Notes: generated by a model not told the origin, from the sequence alone. Positions 19,533-29,126 are shown, numbered from the stretch's first letter. The stretch: 64,000 bases of DNA from Nostoc sp. UHCC 0302 (GCF_038096175.1 NZ_CP151099.1:3288501-3352500), one strand, 5' to 3'. Translations and numbers: made by a program.

Positions 19533-20088
19533 TGTAATTTGAACTAAAAAATGAGATTTTAACTCATGATATGCTTCAAAAATGAGTATCCAGTTTATAG
19601 TTCACTTTTAACATTCGAGTTTTTTTACTAATAATGATTATCGCTTAGGGGATAAAAAGACTGATAAAAGCAACGTTACTATCAATTTTTTAGCTTGATA
19701 ATCATTATTATTAAGCTACGATTTGAGTAGGCGTTCACGAAGTGTGCCGCAGGTATCGCTTAACAACAGAGCGTTCGCTTGGACAATGAAATATTTTATT
19801 TTTACTCAGATATCTGCTAAAACAAAAGTTTTGAACCATAACATGGGCGTTTGAACCATATTTTGAATTGAAAGTTTAAGTTAGAGAAATTTTTTCAGGG
19901 ATTTTTTATGCAAGTTTTGTCCAATTCTGTTTTTTCAACTCATTCTCTAGTTATGGTTCAGAATTTCAACTCTTACTCATGATTTGATTCAAAGTTTTAT
20001 TTTGTGATTGGCGCATAAGCCTGAATTTTCGTTAACTTTTTTCTAATTTATGGTTCAAAATTTTTCTCACATTATGATTCAAAGCATA
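19533..20088. mobile_element. 556-bp non-coding element inserted in the IS4 transposase, 5-bp target duplication
   Basis: AATTT occurs at both junctions (19528-19532 and 20089-20093), and joining the flanks restores GDREF-HGNELG. The ends TGTAATTTGAAC and TATGCTTTGAATC (reverse of the right end) are imperfect inverted repeats sharing TTTGAA. The interior carries about six copies in both directions of a TTATGRTTCAAA-like motif (for example TTTTGAACCATAA at 19833, TTATGGTTCAAAA at 20048). There is no ORF, so it is a non-autonomous element. The last 17 bases recur at the left edge of STAND cassette 1. Confidence 0.65.
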
Positions 20089-20586
20089 AATTTCATGGCA
20101 ATGAATTAGGTTGTTGGTTACATCGTCAGGGTTTGAAGTTTGTGTTCCGGCAAAAAAATCCACTACTTTTCGAGAAAAAAGACAAAAATTTCAACCCCTA
20201 CATACAATTCCAATTTATCCCGGTGTCCGCAAATTTTATTATCAAGTTAATCTTACGCAAAACCAGGGTTTTGGTCGGTGCAATTTAGCCGTTTATTGGA
20301 AACGCAAATATCGTGGTAAGCAAGAGCCATCACCTTGGTATTTAGCAACCAATCTCTCAGATGTATCAACAACTGTAAAAATCTATAAGCAACGTTTTGG
20401 GATTGAAGCTATGTTCCGTGACTGTAAAACCGGAGACTATAATCTGGAAGGTTCTCAACCTTCTCTCGATAGGCTTGTCCGGATAATTTTATTGATTGCT
20501 TTATCATGGCTCAATCGGCAGATTAAGCAATGTTTCGCCAGCAGTATCATTTTGGTGAATTGCGTTCAACAGTACTCTGCAACCCT
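20089..20586 (+). pseudogene. IS4-family transposase, part 2
   Basis: Continues FHGNELGCWLHRQGLKFVFR, then needs one more A in the A7 tract near 20150 to read on as KKSTTFREKRQKFQPLHTIP. Downstream are NLAVYWKRKYRGKQEPSPWY, LATNLSDV and the YKQRFGIEAMFRDCKTG region with the catalytic Glu. It is broken at ...LRSTVLCNP by the STAND/WD40 cassette and resumes at 24501. Confidence 0.8.
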
Positions 20587-23500
20587 TGTAATTTCGTAGC
20601 CAAACTTGGCGATCGCACCTTTTTCACCAAAAATGCGTAAGAATGAGTCTCAAAAAACAACATGTCTGGATTGATAGGTATTTTAGAACTTAAACCAAGG
20701 GCGCGTGCTTCACGATGCCCTCAAGGGGTCGCTTCCCATTAAGATTCGATCGCTCCTAATGCCCTGAGTGTGGCTTGCTGAGCAGCGGTTAGTCCTTGAG
20801 CACCTCGAATATTCATACCCTCGTAGAGGCGATCGGCTCTAAAGGTTTTCAGGCACTCACCTGTTCTGACATCCCACAGCCTAATGGTCTCATCATGACT
20901 GCCACTGGCGAGCATCAAACCGTCGGGGCTGAAGCTAATGGAATAGACTGCCCCTGTATGACCCTGTAAGACCTTGAGGCATTCCCCGCTTTGCAGATGC
21001 CATAGGCGAATGGAAGCATCCCAACCACTGCTTGCCAGCATTTGACCCTTGGGGCTGAAGCTAGTGGAGCAGACCCAGCCCGTGTGTCCTTGCAACTCCT
21101 TGAGACACTGACCACTGCGACTATCCCAGAGACGAACAACCGCATCAAAATGTCCAGTGACGAACGTTTGATCATTCGCGCTGAAGCAAGCAGACCAGAT
21201 ACCACTGGGCGTGTTTATCACCTTGAGGCACTCACCGTCTTGCACCTGCCACAGTCGCACCGTGCGATCGCTGCCGCCACTGAGCAAAGACTGACCATCG
21301 GAACTGAAGCTAACTGACCAAACCCAGGCTGAATGTCCCTGTAACACCCGGCGGCACTGACCCGTTTGCACATCCCATAACCGCACGGTCGTATCCTGAC
21401 TGCTGCTGGCGATCGTCTGACTACCGGGACTGAAGTTGACGCAGAGAACCCAGGATGTATGACCCTGTAGTACTCTGAGGCATTTACCCTCTTGAACATT
21501 CCATAGTCGCACCGTCTGGTCTGTGCTGCCGCTTGCTAAAAACTGACCATTGCCACTCAAACTAACCGCATGAATCCAACCGGAATGACCCTGTAATACA
21601 CCCCGGCACTGTCCGTCTTGGACATTCCACAGACGAATGGACTGATCCGTGCTGCCACTGACTAAAGACTGACCATCCGAGCTGAAACGCAGGGAGCGGA
21701 CTCCAGACGAATTTCCTCGAAGAACTTTGAGGCACTGCCCCCGTTGCACATTCCACAGGCGAATCGAGAAATCATAGCTACCGCTAGCAAGGGTCTGACC
21801 ATCCGGACTGAAGTTGACTGAGCGAATTGCCTGCGTATGACCTTGCAGCACCTTAAGACATTGCCCCGTTTGCATATGCCAAAGACGAATCGTGCCATCG
21901 AAGCTGCCGCTGGCGAGAATTTGACCATCTGGGCTGTAGCTGACCGCCTGAATGACGCTCGTATGACCGTGCAGGACGCTCAGACACTGACCGTCCTGCA
22001 CATTCCACAAGCGAATCGCTGCGTCATCACCACCACAGGCAATCGTTTGACCCTCCGGGCTATTGGCGAAGCCTGCGCTTGGTGCATAACTAACTGCACG
22101 AATGCCACCCACATGACCCTGCAAGGTTTTGACACACTGACCGTTTTGCACATTCCACAGGCGAATGGTGGTATCATTGCTGCCGCTGGCGATCGTCTGA
22201 CCATCCGGACTAAAGCTGATTGCCCAAACTCGCCCACTGTGTCCCTCTAATGTTCTCAGGCATTGCCCCGATGCCACATCCCACAAGCGAATGGTGGAGT
22301 CCTCGTCGCCGCTGGCTAAAGTCTGACCATCCAGACTAAAGCAGACAGAGAAAATGGAATTCCTGTGTCCCTCTAATGTTCTCAGGCATTGCCCCGATGC
22401 CACATCCCATAAGCAAATGGTGAAGTCTTCACCACCACTGGCAAGAATCAAACCATCTGGGCTGAAACTGACCGATAAGATCCAACTCTGATGCCCTTGA
22501 ATCGTCAACAACTGTTTGCCATCTGCCACTTGCCAAAGACGGATTTTGCCATCTACACCGCCTGTTGCCAATCGTTCACCGTCTGGGGTAAAGGCGACTG
22601 AATCAATGCCGCTTAATCGTTCAGTGAACACAGAGGTTGTCAGGTCAGCGTTGTGAAAATTGACCCCTGCCAGGTTGACCTGCCGTAAGTCAACTTGCCA
22701 CACGGCTAGATCCGAAAAATCATAGCCGCGTAGATCGATTTGCAAATGCACCAGCAGGTTGAGGAGATTCCCTGCCAGATAATTCGGCTGAAGTGTTTGC
22801 TGCTGACGTTTCAGCATCGCTTTCAACTGCTGCTCGATTGCTTGAGAATTGCCAAACTGGATTCGCAACTCTTCAGCGATCGGTTCTACAATCAATCGCT
22901 TTTGCATCTCTCGAATGTAATCTTTCGCCTGTGCTTTGATCAGGGCTTGGCTTCTAAGCCATTTTGGCGATTGGCTAGCAATCTCTCTAACAGCACACTC
23001 TACGAGTTGATGAGTGGCATACTCCAGCACGACGGGCTGGAGAAAAAACCGCTCACCCTCCCTTTCAATGAGCGATCGCCGCAATAAAGACTGAATTGCA
23101 TCCGGTAATCTGCGCTTAGAAGCGGTCGTGATTAAATCTTCACCCAACTCCGACAGTGATAGCGGTTCCCGGTTAATGGCAAGCCAGAAGAACATTTCCT
23201 GCTCAATTTCAGATAGGCGATCAAACTGTCGCTGGAGTAAATCTCGAATATCATCAAAAACCGCTAATCCCTGCTGCACATAATTCAAAATCTCAGCAAT
23301 TCTGCCATTAAATAGTTCTTGAGTTGCTGCCGCCACCATCTTTAACGCTAAAGGGTTACCGCTGTAATGGGTCACTAATGTTTCCCACTCCCATTGCGTC
23401 CCTGCAAAGGTTCCTAGATACCGAAATAATTCTTGCCCAGCTTCGGGGTTGAGTCCATTGAGTCGCAGTGTTCGTACCGATCGCTCCGCACCTTCCAGGG

Positions 23501-24500
23501 GCACAATCTCTCTAGGCTTTTCCCGGCTTGTGAGCAGTAGGCAACTCTGATGGGATGTCTCCCCAATCTCCTTAAACAGTTGACCATATCCCTCATAACC
23601 AGCGCGATACTGTCCGGGTTGCCCTGCATTCAAAATCGTCTCGGCATTATCCAGAATCAGCAAACAGCGGCAAGCGCGTAAACTCTCCATCAACTTCAAC
23701 AGCTTGCCATCCAGGCTATTGGGCAGGGCAACATCTTCTCCCCGTTCCCGCAATAGAACAGGTAATACACTTTCTAGCCACTTTTCTAAGGGCAGTGCAT
23801 TTTGCAGCGATCGCCACACCACCACTTCAAACTCAGGTTGAATCTGCTGCACTAATTTAGCAGCCAGAGTGCTTTTGCCAATGCCACCAATTCCTAACAG
23901 CAAAACCAATCGACATTGTTCCGCCAATACCCACTGTCTCAGTTTTCCCAGTTCTTCTGTGCGTCCACAAAGCAGAGCAGTATCGATCGCACCGCCCCAA
24001 TCAAGCTGGGATTGTTTCGGGACAACCTGGGATGGATGCGCTGCACTGTGATCTCCTAATTCGTCAGGGGCACTTTTGGGTCGGGCATAATCATTTTTGC
24101 TTAACTCTAAGTTAAAGGCTCGAAATGCCAACTGCAACGACTGCTTATCCACGGGTTCTGTACATCCCAACACTTTAACAATCGTGCTGAGAGATAAGTT
24201 CATGCGCTCACTCAGTTCTTCCAGAGTGAAGCGATCTCCGGCATTCTCGCTGAACTCTGCCTGAATTTTTGCCGTTTGGAACCGATCCCACCCCTGTGCC
24301 GTCAGGACAACTCCTCGATGGCGTCTATTTTTTTGCATTGGCATTAAAATTACCCGGAGCGAGTGTGTACCGATCCGCTTAGATTTTGAGGAATTGATTT
24401 GAATTCATCTGCTTAAGTCGAACTTAAGTTAAGGGTTATCTTACCAAACTTATCTGGGCTAATCTAGCCGATCACCCAAGAATAGGAACAGCTTAGTCAG
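20587..24500 (-). mobile_element. STAND/WD40 cassette copy 2, inserted in an IS4 transposase gene
   Basis: The 3.9-kb segment interrupts the transposase between AACCCT (20581-20586) and AACCCT (24501-24506). Joining the flanks restores continuous transposase sequence (LRSTVLCNP-CKTYLHQFLQALQ). The segment contains one gene and its flanks and no transposase of its own. Shared sequence with copy 1 begins at 20588 (GTAATTTCGTAGCC) and ends at 24499 (CTTAGTCA), so the homology limits match the insertion limits to within one base. No clear terminal inverted repeats are seen. Confidence 0.75.
20739..24344 (-). CDS. STAND NTPase with HTH-like N-terminus, NB-ARC and 14 WD40 repeats (copy 2)
   Basis: A 1201-aa paralogue of the 11786-15487 gene. 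The first ~420 residues are almost the same; the visible changes are EEW to EKW and a patch [11 protein letters not shown] to [11 protein letters not shown]. Past ...LRRSLIE the two diverge sharply: here [20 protein letters not shown], a different helical region, and 14 WD40 units with more uniform wording ([27 protein letters not shown] type). The final tail [15 protein letters not shown] is again shared. Walker [10 protein letters not shown] and Walker B are intact, so it should be a working NTPase with a different sensing surface. Expression would rely on the co-duplicated ~155-bp upstream region. Confidence 0.92.
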   Translation of the reverse strand: MPMQKNRRHRGVVLTAQGWDRFQTAKIQAEFSENAGDRFTLEELSERMNLSLSTIVKVLGCTEPVDKQSLQLAFRAFNLELSKNDYARPKSAPDELGDHSAAHPSQVVPKQSQLDWGGAIDTALLCGRTEELGKLRQWVLAEQCRLVLLLGIGGIGKSTLAAKLVQQIQPEFEVVVWRSLQNALPLEKWLESVLPVLLRERGEDVALPNSLDGKLLKLMESLRACRCLLILDNAETILNAGQPGQYRAGYEGYGQLFKEIGETSHQSCLLLTSREKPREIVPLEGAERSVRTLRLNGLNPEAGQELFRYLGTFAGTQWEWETLVTHYSGNPLALKMVAAATQELFNGRIAEILNYVQQGLAVFDDIRDLLQRQFDRLSEIEQEMFFWLAINREPLSLSELGEDLITTASKRRLPDAIQSLLRRSLIEREGERFFLQPVVLEYATHQLVECAVREIASQSPKWLRSQALIKAQAKDYIREMQKRLIVEPIAEELRIQFGNSQAIEQQLKAMLKRQQQTLQPNYLAGNLLNLLVHLQIDLRGYDFSDLAVWQVDLRQVNLAGVNFHNADLTTSVFTERLSGIDSVAFTPDGERLATGGVDGKIRLWQVADGKQLLTIQGHQSWILSVSFSPDGLILASGGEDFTICLWDVASGQCLRTLEGHRNSIFSVCFSLDGQTLASGDEDSTIRLWDVASGQCLRTLEGHSGRVWAISFSPDGQTIASGSNDTTIRLWNVQNGQCVKTLQGHVGGIRAVSYAPSAGFANSPEGQTIACGGDDAAIRLWNVQDGQCLSVLHGHTSVIQAVSYSPDGQILASGSFDGTIRLWHMQTGQCLKVLQGHTQAIRSVNFSPDGQTLASGSYDFSIRLWNVQRGQCLKVLRGNSSGVRSLRFSSDGQSLVSGSTDQSIRLWNVQDGQCRGVLQGHSGWIHAVSLSGNGQFLASGSTDQTVRLWNVQEGKCLRVLQGHTSWVLCVNFSPGSQTIASSSQDTTVRLWDVQTGQCRRVLQGHSAWVWSVSFSSDGQSLLSGGSDRTVRLWQVQDGECLKVINTPSGIWSACFSANDQTFVTGHFDAVVRLWDSRSGQCLKELQGHTGWVCSTSFSPKGQMLASSGWDASIRLWHLQSGECLKVLQGHTGAVYSISFSPDGLMLASGSHDETIRLWDVRTGECLKTFRADRLYEGMNIRGAQGLTAAQQATLRALGAIES

Positions 24501-24619
24501 AACCCTGCAAAACCTATTTGCATCAATTTCTACAAGCACTGCAAGAGCAACAATACGGGAAAAGAGTATTAACAAAGCAAATTAGAAGATTGTTTAGCTG
24601 TAATCTGGCACACCTCTAA
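24501..24619 (+). pseudogene. IS4-family transposase, part 3 (C-terminus)
   Basis: Reads NP-CKTYLHQFLQALQEQQYG then KRVLTKQIRRLFSCNLAHL and a TAA at 24617, the missing end of the transposase interrupted at 20586. Confidence 0.75.
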
Positions 24620-24696
24620 ACAGCCAACAGAGGAGGAATTGTGCGATTAGAGGTGTGTATCGATACGAATGTCAAAGGCTTCACTGGTTTAAGCCA

Positions 24697-25075
24697 AATG
24701 GCACTAAGTTAAGCACAAGCCCTTGATATAACTGGCTTTTGAGTGTGGGGTTGCAGGTTCGGGTGTGGGGAATTGAATGGCACTAAGATAACGGCAAACC
24801 TATTATTCGTAAGGCTTTTGGGTGTGGGGTGTAGTGAGCAAGAAGTTTATTAATGTTCTTATCCTATTCTATTTTTCTTACTCTTTCCCTACACCCTACC
24901 CCCAACACCCTGCCCTGACGAGGTTTTACATGAGTCTTAGTGCCATTCTGTGGGGAATTAAGAAGATGTTGAACTCTGCCGCGCAACTAAAATTTAATTG
25001 TCTTAAACACGAACCTGCAACTCTACCACCAACACCCTGCCCTGACGAGGTTTTACATGAGTCTTAGTGCCATTC
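24697..25075. mobile_element. MITE copy C (outer), carrying a nested second copy
   Basis: Left end AATGGCACTAAG at 24697, right end CTTAGTGCCATTC at 25063-25075. Flanked by GGTTTAAGCCA on both sides (24686-24696 and 25076-25086), a 10-11 bp target duplication. It is split at 24775 by a second copy of the same family. Its right end lies only ~35 bases before the start codon of the epimerase-like gene at 25111 and so replaces that gene's upstream region. Confidence 0.85.
24775..24948. mobile_element. MITE copy nested inside copy C, 174 bp, 11-bp target duplication
   Basis: Perfect 13-bp inverted ends GAATGGCACTAAG and CTTAGTGCCATTC. The 11-mer TGTGGGGAATT stands on both sides (24764-24774 and 24949-24959), and removing the element with one 11-mer restores the expected interior of the outer MITE (GGGTGTGGGGAATTAAGAAG). 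This fixes the element ends and the duplication length unambiguously. Confidence 0.9.
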
Positions 25076-25110
25076 GGTTTAAGCCAAAGCGTTCTTTAGG
25101 AGATTTATTG

Positions 25111-26094
25111 ATGAAGATTTTTGTTGCAGGCGCAACCGGAGCAATCGGTCGTCCAGTAATCGCACAATTGCTTTCCAATGGTCATGATGTTGTTGCATTA
25201 ACCCGTTCTTTAGAGAAGGCGCAAGCGTTAGCCCAACAGGGCGTGGAATCCGCGAGTCCTTCGGAGTTGCGTTTCGCAATCGCCGATGTCTTCGACCCAG
25301 ATTCCATTAAAGCGGCAATTCTCCAGGCTCACCCCGAAGTCGTGATTGAGCAGCTTACTGCCTATCCCAAAACCTACACCCGCGAGTCGATGAGTGCTGC
25401 CACCAAGTTCAACACACGCATCCGGTTAGAAGGGGGTGCGAATGTGCTAGCTGCCGCCCAAGCAGCCGGAGTACGGCGTTATCTAAGGCAGTCGATCGCA
25501 TTTTGGGCAGTTCCCGGTTCTGGATTGGCAGACGAGGAAACGCCCCTCGCGTTTGATGGTTCGCCTGCGGTTGCTGCCGATGCTCGCGTGGTTACAGAGC
25601 TTGAACGCCGTTTGTTGGAAGCACCTGATCTGGAAGGAATTATTCTGCGCTACGGCTTTTTCTACGGGTCTGACACTTGGTTTGCCCCTGATGGTGATGT
25701 TGCCCATCAGGTACGACAGCAGCAATTCCCGATCGTGGGCAATGGCGAGGGGGTTTGGTCGTGGTTGCACATTGAGGATGCGGCGATCGCCACTGTATCA
25801 GCGGCAGAGCGAGGCAATCCTGGCATTTATCTAATCGCAGATAATCAGCCCTTGAAGGTACGCGAGTGGCTACCTGTTTATGCTCGATGGCTGAATGCTG
25901 CACCACCACCTCAGGTATCTGTTAAGGATGCGATACAAATCGGGGGAGCGGATGCGATTTATTACGGCACTCAAATGCGTGGCGTGTTGAATGCTAAAGC
26001 AAGACGGGAATTAAGTTTTCAACCGCGATCGTTGGAATGGCTTGTTAAATCTGCTGCTCATACCAATGAATCGTGTAAGGAGGATAAAAGATGA
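25111..26094 (+). CDS. NAD-dependent epimerase/dehydratase-like protein
   Basis: A 327-aa protein from ATG 25111 (TTAGGAG upstream): MKIFVAGATGAIGRPVIAQL has the GxxGxxG dinucleotide-binding turn of extended/atypical SDRs. A longer open frame reaches into the MITE but lacks a ribosome site. Conserved wording includes LRYGFFYGSDTWF and WSWLHIEDAAIAT, typical of NAD(P)-binding epimerase-like proteins of unknown substrate. Residues ~45-55 (ESASPSELRF) are encoded by a small palindromic repeat (GCGAGTCCTTCGGAGTTGCG, about 25247-25273), an in-frame insertion. The gene overlaps the next small ORF by ATGA. Confidence 0.85.
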   Translation: MKIFVAGATGAIGRPVIAQLLSNGHDVVALTRSLEKAQALAQQGVESASPSELRFAIADVFDPDSIKAAILQAHPEVVIEQLTAYPKTYTRESMSAATKFNTRIRLEGGANVLAAAQAAGVRRYLRQSIAFWAVPGSGLADEETPLAFDGSPAVAADARVVTELERRLLEAPDLEGIILRYGFFYGSDTWFAPDGDVAHQVRQQQFPIVGNGEGVWSWLHIEDAAIATVSAAERGNPGIYLIADNQPLKVREWLPVYARWLNAAPPPQVSVKDAIQIGGADAIYYGTQMRGVLNAKARRELSFQPRSLEWLVKSAAHTNESCKEDKR

Positions 26095-26171
26095 AAGTTG
26101 CTCGATATGGAACCGCGATCGTTGTCCTTCATGCGATCGCTCACGCATTGCATGGTTTAGCGCATGTGTGA
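26091..26171 (+). pseudogene. 5' stub of a membrane-protein-like gene
   Basis: ATG at 26091 overlaps the upstream stop (ATGA), with AAGGAGGAT before it. It reads MKVARYGTAIVVLHAIAHAL HGLAHV and then TGA. It looks like the first transmembrane helix of a small membrane protein whose remainder was lost where DUF4331 sequence begins. Confidence 0.4.
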
Positions 26172-26781
26172 TACCAATGCTGACGTGATCGAAGATTTAG
26201 ATTACCGCATTACGTTTGGAGAACCCGATTCTAACAACGTTCAGCGAATCGAACTGCGGCGTTTAGAGAGCAGTGCCGCTACAGAATTTGATAGCAATGG
26301 CACGCTGATTGCGGAAGGTAATACAGGTGAAGCGATCGCGATCAGTGATGGTGGACGACTTTGGACGGGTTTGGTTGCTGATCCTTTCTTCTTCAACCTG
26401 GGCGAGTTTGGGCAATTTGCCAAGCTGATTCTAGAAGAAAATCGGTTTGATCCCAGTGTGTTTGATACGATTGAGAATGCTTTAGCAGGGCATAATGTAA
26501 CCGCGATCGTCTTAGAGTTACCTAATACTGCTCTAGGGGCTGAGACTATACAGCTTTGGGGAACTACCACCATTCAACATGAAGGCAAGTGGAAGACCAT
26601 CAATCGGGCGGCGACTCCGCTGATTCAGCAAGTGTTTATTCAGGATGAACATTTGAAAGATGTCTACAACAAAAGTCTGCCAAAAGACGACGTTGCCAGA
26701 TATGGGGATGCGATCGCTACATTCACGGCAAAGGTGACTCAACTTGCAGGCACGACAACTGATCCTCAAGCATACGCGCAG
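26170..26781 (+). pseudogene. DUF4331-type protein, both ends missing
   Basis: The frame reads DVIEDLDYRITFGEPDSNNV, then TLIAEGNTGEAI, GLVADPFFFNLGEF and ALAGHNVTAIVLELPN, typical of the DUF4331 family of secreted or periplasmic proteins (~400 aa or more). The natural start is lost in the junction with the preceding stub, and the 3' end is cut at 26781 by MITE copy D, which supplies the last codons and stop. What remains is about 204 residues. Confidence 0.7.
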
Positions 26782-26974
26782 GAATGGCACTAAGAAAAGG
26801 TGAAACGTCGCCAGGGCAGGGTGTTGGGGGTAGGGTTGCAGGTTCGTGTTCCAGACAATTGAATGCGAATGCGTCAAAAAGTTCAACATCTTCTTAATTC
26901 CCTACACCCGAACCTGCAACCCCACACCCAAAAGCCAGTGATACCAGGGATTTACGCTTTTCTTAGTGCCATTT
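26782..26974. mobile_element. MITE copy D, 193 bp
   Basis: Ends GAATGGCACTAAGAAAAG and the inverse CTTTTCTTAGTGCCATTT. The 10 bases outside (ATACGCGCAG and GTACCAGCAG) match at only 7 positions, and the flanks are pieces of two different genes on opposite strands, so this copy may mark a deletion or recombination junction rather than a clean insertion. Confidence 0.8.
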
Positions 26975-27159
26975 GTACCAGCAGGGTTGTTGCCATCAAC
27001 CTGAACCGAATAAGCTTGCTGAAGTAATTCACTCACCTCTTGTGCAACAAAGGTAAGCGCACTATTCAAACGGGAGTTAAAGTGTTGTTGCGGAAAGCTG
27101 CGCGACACTTCAAGGCTATCGACAGGAGTAGAGTCAAGGCATTGCAAATCACGACTCAT
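26975..27159 (-). pseudogene. 5' fragment of an unrecognised gene, cut by MITE copy D
   Basis: From ATG 27159 (AAGAGACAAAC upstream) the minus strand reads MSRDLQCLDSTPVDSLEVSR, then FPQQHFNSRLNSALTFVAQE and LLQQAYSVQVDGNNPAGT before running into the MITE. About 62 residues remain. I do not recognise the family. Confidence 0.5.
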
Positions 27160-27197
27160 GAGTTTGTCTCTTAATCTATATTTTACGGTTTAGAACG

Positions 27198-27393
27198 GAA
27201 TGGCACTAAGTTAAGCACAAACCCTTGATATAACTGGATGAGAGGGTGTGGGGTTGCAGGTTCGGGTGTGGGGAATTAAGAAGATGTTGAACTCCGCCGC
27301 CCAACTAAAATTTAATTGTCTTAAACACAAACCTGCAACCCTACCCCCAACACCCTGCCCTGACGAGGTTTTACATGAGTCTTAGTGCCATTC
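27198..27393. mobile_element. MITE copy E, 196 bp, 11-bp target duplication
   Basis: Perfect 13-bp inverted ends GAATGGCACTAAG / CTTAGTGCCATTC, flanked by GGTTTAGAACG on both sides (27187-27197 and 27394-27404). The target starts with GGTTTA, as in copy C (GGTTTAAGCCA), hinting at a target preference. Confidence 0.92.
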
Positions 27394-27428
27394 GGTTTAG
27401 AACGCATTACCTTTTACGACACAACCCG

Positions 27429-27602
27429 CTAAACTGCCGCTGATAGCTCTGGTTGAAACTTTGCTTTCTTCGTGCGACAGACTGGACATTTCCAATCTTC
27501 CGGCAGATCCTCAAACGCTGTTCCTGGAGCAATTCCAGACTTTGGATCGCCTTCCGCCGGATCATAAATGTGACCACAGACCGGACATTTATATCGTTCC
27601 AT
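27429..27602 (-). CDS. Rubredoxin
   Basis: A 57-aa protein from ATG 27602 (CAGGAAG upstream), with the two iron-binding pairs Cys6-Pro-Val-Cys9-Gly and Cys39-Pro-Val-Cys42 and the usual YDPAEGDP and PEDWKCPVC wording. It binds one Fe(Cys)4 centre and carries single electrons. It lacks the C-terminal membrane anchor of the photosystem-linked rubredoxin RubA, so it is a soluble carrier. A [2Fe-2S] ferredoxin gene follows upstream on the same strand, suggesting joint electron supply to a redox enzyme not present in the window. Confidence 0.93.
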   Translation of the reverse strand: MERYKCPVCGHIYDPAEGDPKSGIAPGTAFEDLPEDWKCPVCRTKKAKFQPELSAAV

Positions 27603-27679
27603 AAGTACTTCCTGAGTAGTATGAGAAAAGCTTGGAAAATCTATCATTTGTTCACTACGTTACTGGTTCACCAACGTGT

Positions 27680-27985
27680 TCAATCAAACAACTCCTCTTC
27701 TTTGTGCGTCTCTAACACACAATCTGCTTTGGGATAAGCAACGCAAATGAGCACATACCCTTCAGCCATCTGCTCTTCACTGAGAGAAGATCGTTCGGAT
27801 TGGTCAACTGCGTCTTCAATCAGTTTTGTCGTACAAGTAGAACACACACCCTGCCGACAGGAGTAGGGCAAATCTATTCCTGCTTCTTCCGCCGTTTCCA
27901 GAATGTAGCGATCATCTTGAACTGCAACGGTTTGATCAATGTCTTCGGCTTCATTAAACAGCCTGACTTGGTAACTAACTCCCAT
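27680..27985 (-). CDS. Plant-type [2Fe-2S] ferredoxin
   Basis: A 101-aa protein with the cluster ligands Cys43, Cys48, Cys51 and Cys81 (SCRQGVCSTC and LICVAYP), the C-x4-C-x2-C-x29-C pattern of photosynthetic-type ferredoxins, and an acidic tail EEELFD. AGAGG precedes the ATG. It is not the typical main PetF, as the N-terminus and loop wording differ, so it is probably a specialised carrier. Transcribed toward the rubredoxin gene 77 bases downstream. Confidence 0.93.
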   Translation of the reverse strand: MGVSYQVRLFNEAEDIDQTVAVQDDRYILETAEEAGIDLPYSCRQGVCSTCTTKLIEDAVDQSERSSLSEEQMAEGYVLICVAYPKADCVLETHKEEELFD

Positions 27986-28130
27986 GAGACAAAACCTCTA
28001 ATTTCTCTAAAAAAGTGCTGGGAAATTGGGTCATTGCAAAAGGTTAGGGTAACTTCAGAAACATTGGTATAATTCCCCGCCAGTGCATTTCGAGTGATTG
28101 AGCAAATCGGTTCAGAAACCCAATCGTTCC

Positions 28131-29126
28131 CTATTGCAGATATTTCTTCAGTTCAGCGGCTGCCTGGACAAAAAGAGAACGGGTGCCTGGAAGCTTGGCT
28201 AAACCATTCAGCAGTCTGAAGTCATGAATCATGCCGTTGTAACGCACGGTGGTCACAGTTACCCCAGCTTTATCAAGCTTGCGTCCCTAGGCTTCACCTT
28301 CATCCCGCAAGATATCGCTTTCTGCAACTTGAATTAACGTCGGGGGCAATCCTTTGAGTTGCTCAACTGTAGCCTGCAAGGGAGAGGCATAAATGTCTTT
28401 GCGTTTTTCTGGATTAGCGATGTACATGTCATACATCCACTTCATCAACGGCGTTGTGAGAAACCGTTTATCGCCAAATTGGTGATAAGACTCCGTTTCA
28501 AAATTTGCATCGACGATCGGCCACATCAGGATTTGCAGCTTGATGTGTGGACTGCCCTTTTCTTTCGCAATTAACGTCGTTACCGTTGACATATTGCCTC
28601 CGACACTGTTGCCAACGATCGCCAGGTTTTTGCCATCCACTCCAATCTCCTCACCATGCTCGGCAACCCATTTTGTGGCGGCATAGATTTCATTAATTGC
28701 CTGGGGATAGTTCGCGTCTGGCGTGCGGGTGTAGTTGACAAAGACAGCCGCAAACTCTGAAAGTACAACGAGATCGCGAACCATACGCCTGTGGGTTGGA
28801 TAATCAACCAAGACCCATCCACCCCCATGAATAAACATGAAAACGGGCAATGTACCTTTGACACCCGCAGGTCGCACGATGTTGAGCGTAATTGCATAAC
28901 CATCAGCAATAATCGTTTTCTCAGACTCATCAATGCCTGAAAGATCAACTTGAACAGAAGCTTGAGCATCCACGAGGACTTGCCGGGCTTCGAGTGGAGT
29001 GAGTGTTTCTAACGCCACACCGGCTGAATTTAACTCCTTCAAGAATGCTTTTGTGCCCTGAGAAAGACGTGGATCATTTGCAACTTCCAAAATGTTTAGC
29101 CTTTGTGGTTTTGCTTGAACAGTCAT
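28131..29126 (-). pseudogene. HSL-type alpha/beta hydrolase with an in-frame amber codon
   Basis: From ATG 29126 the frame gives an HSL/GDXG-family esterase: oxyanion HGGGW, nucleophile GNSVGG, and the acid in AESDILRDEG. A TAG at 28287-28289 ends it at residue 279. The same frame continues GRKLDKAGVTVTTVRYNGMI, then HDFRLLNGLAKLPG, to a natural TAG at 28131. The full protein would be 331 residues with the catalytic His in MIHDF after the amber, so the truncated product lacks a triad residue. One base change (TAC to TAG, Tyr expected in EAYGRKL) explains it. A recent loss or a suppressed stop are both possible. Confidence 0.8.

Noticed and set aside
19697-19712. GATAATCATTATTATT, like a Fur box (also near 7913)
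   Set aside because: Both lie in non-coding element or AT-rich DNA with no gene start downstream; about as expected by chance in such DNA.
11786-24344. Calling the STAND/WD40 proteins proven phage-defence proteins
   Set aside because: No effector domain or defence neighbours are visible; defence remains only a hypothesis.
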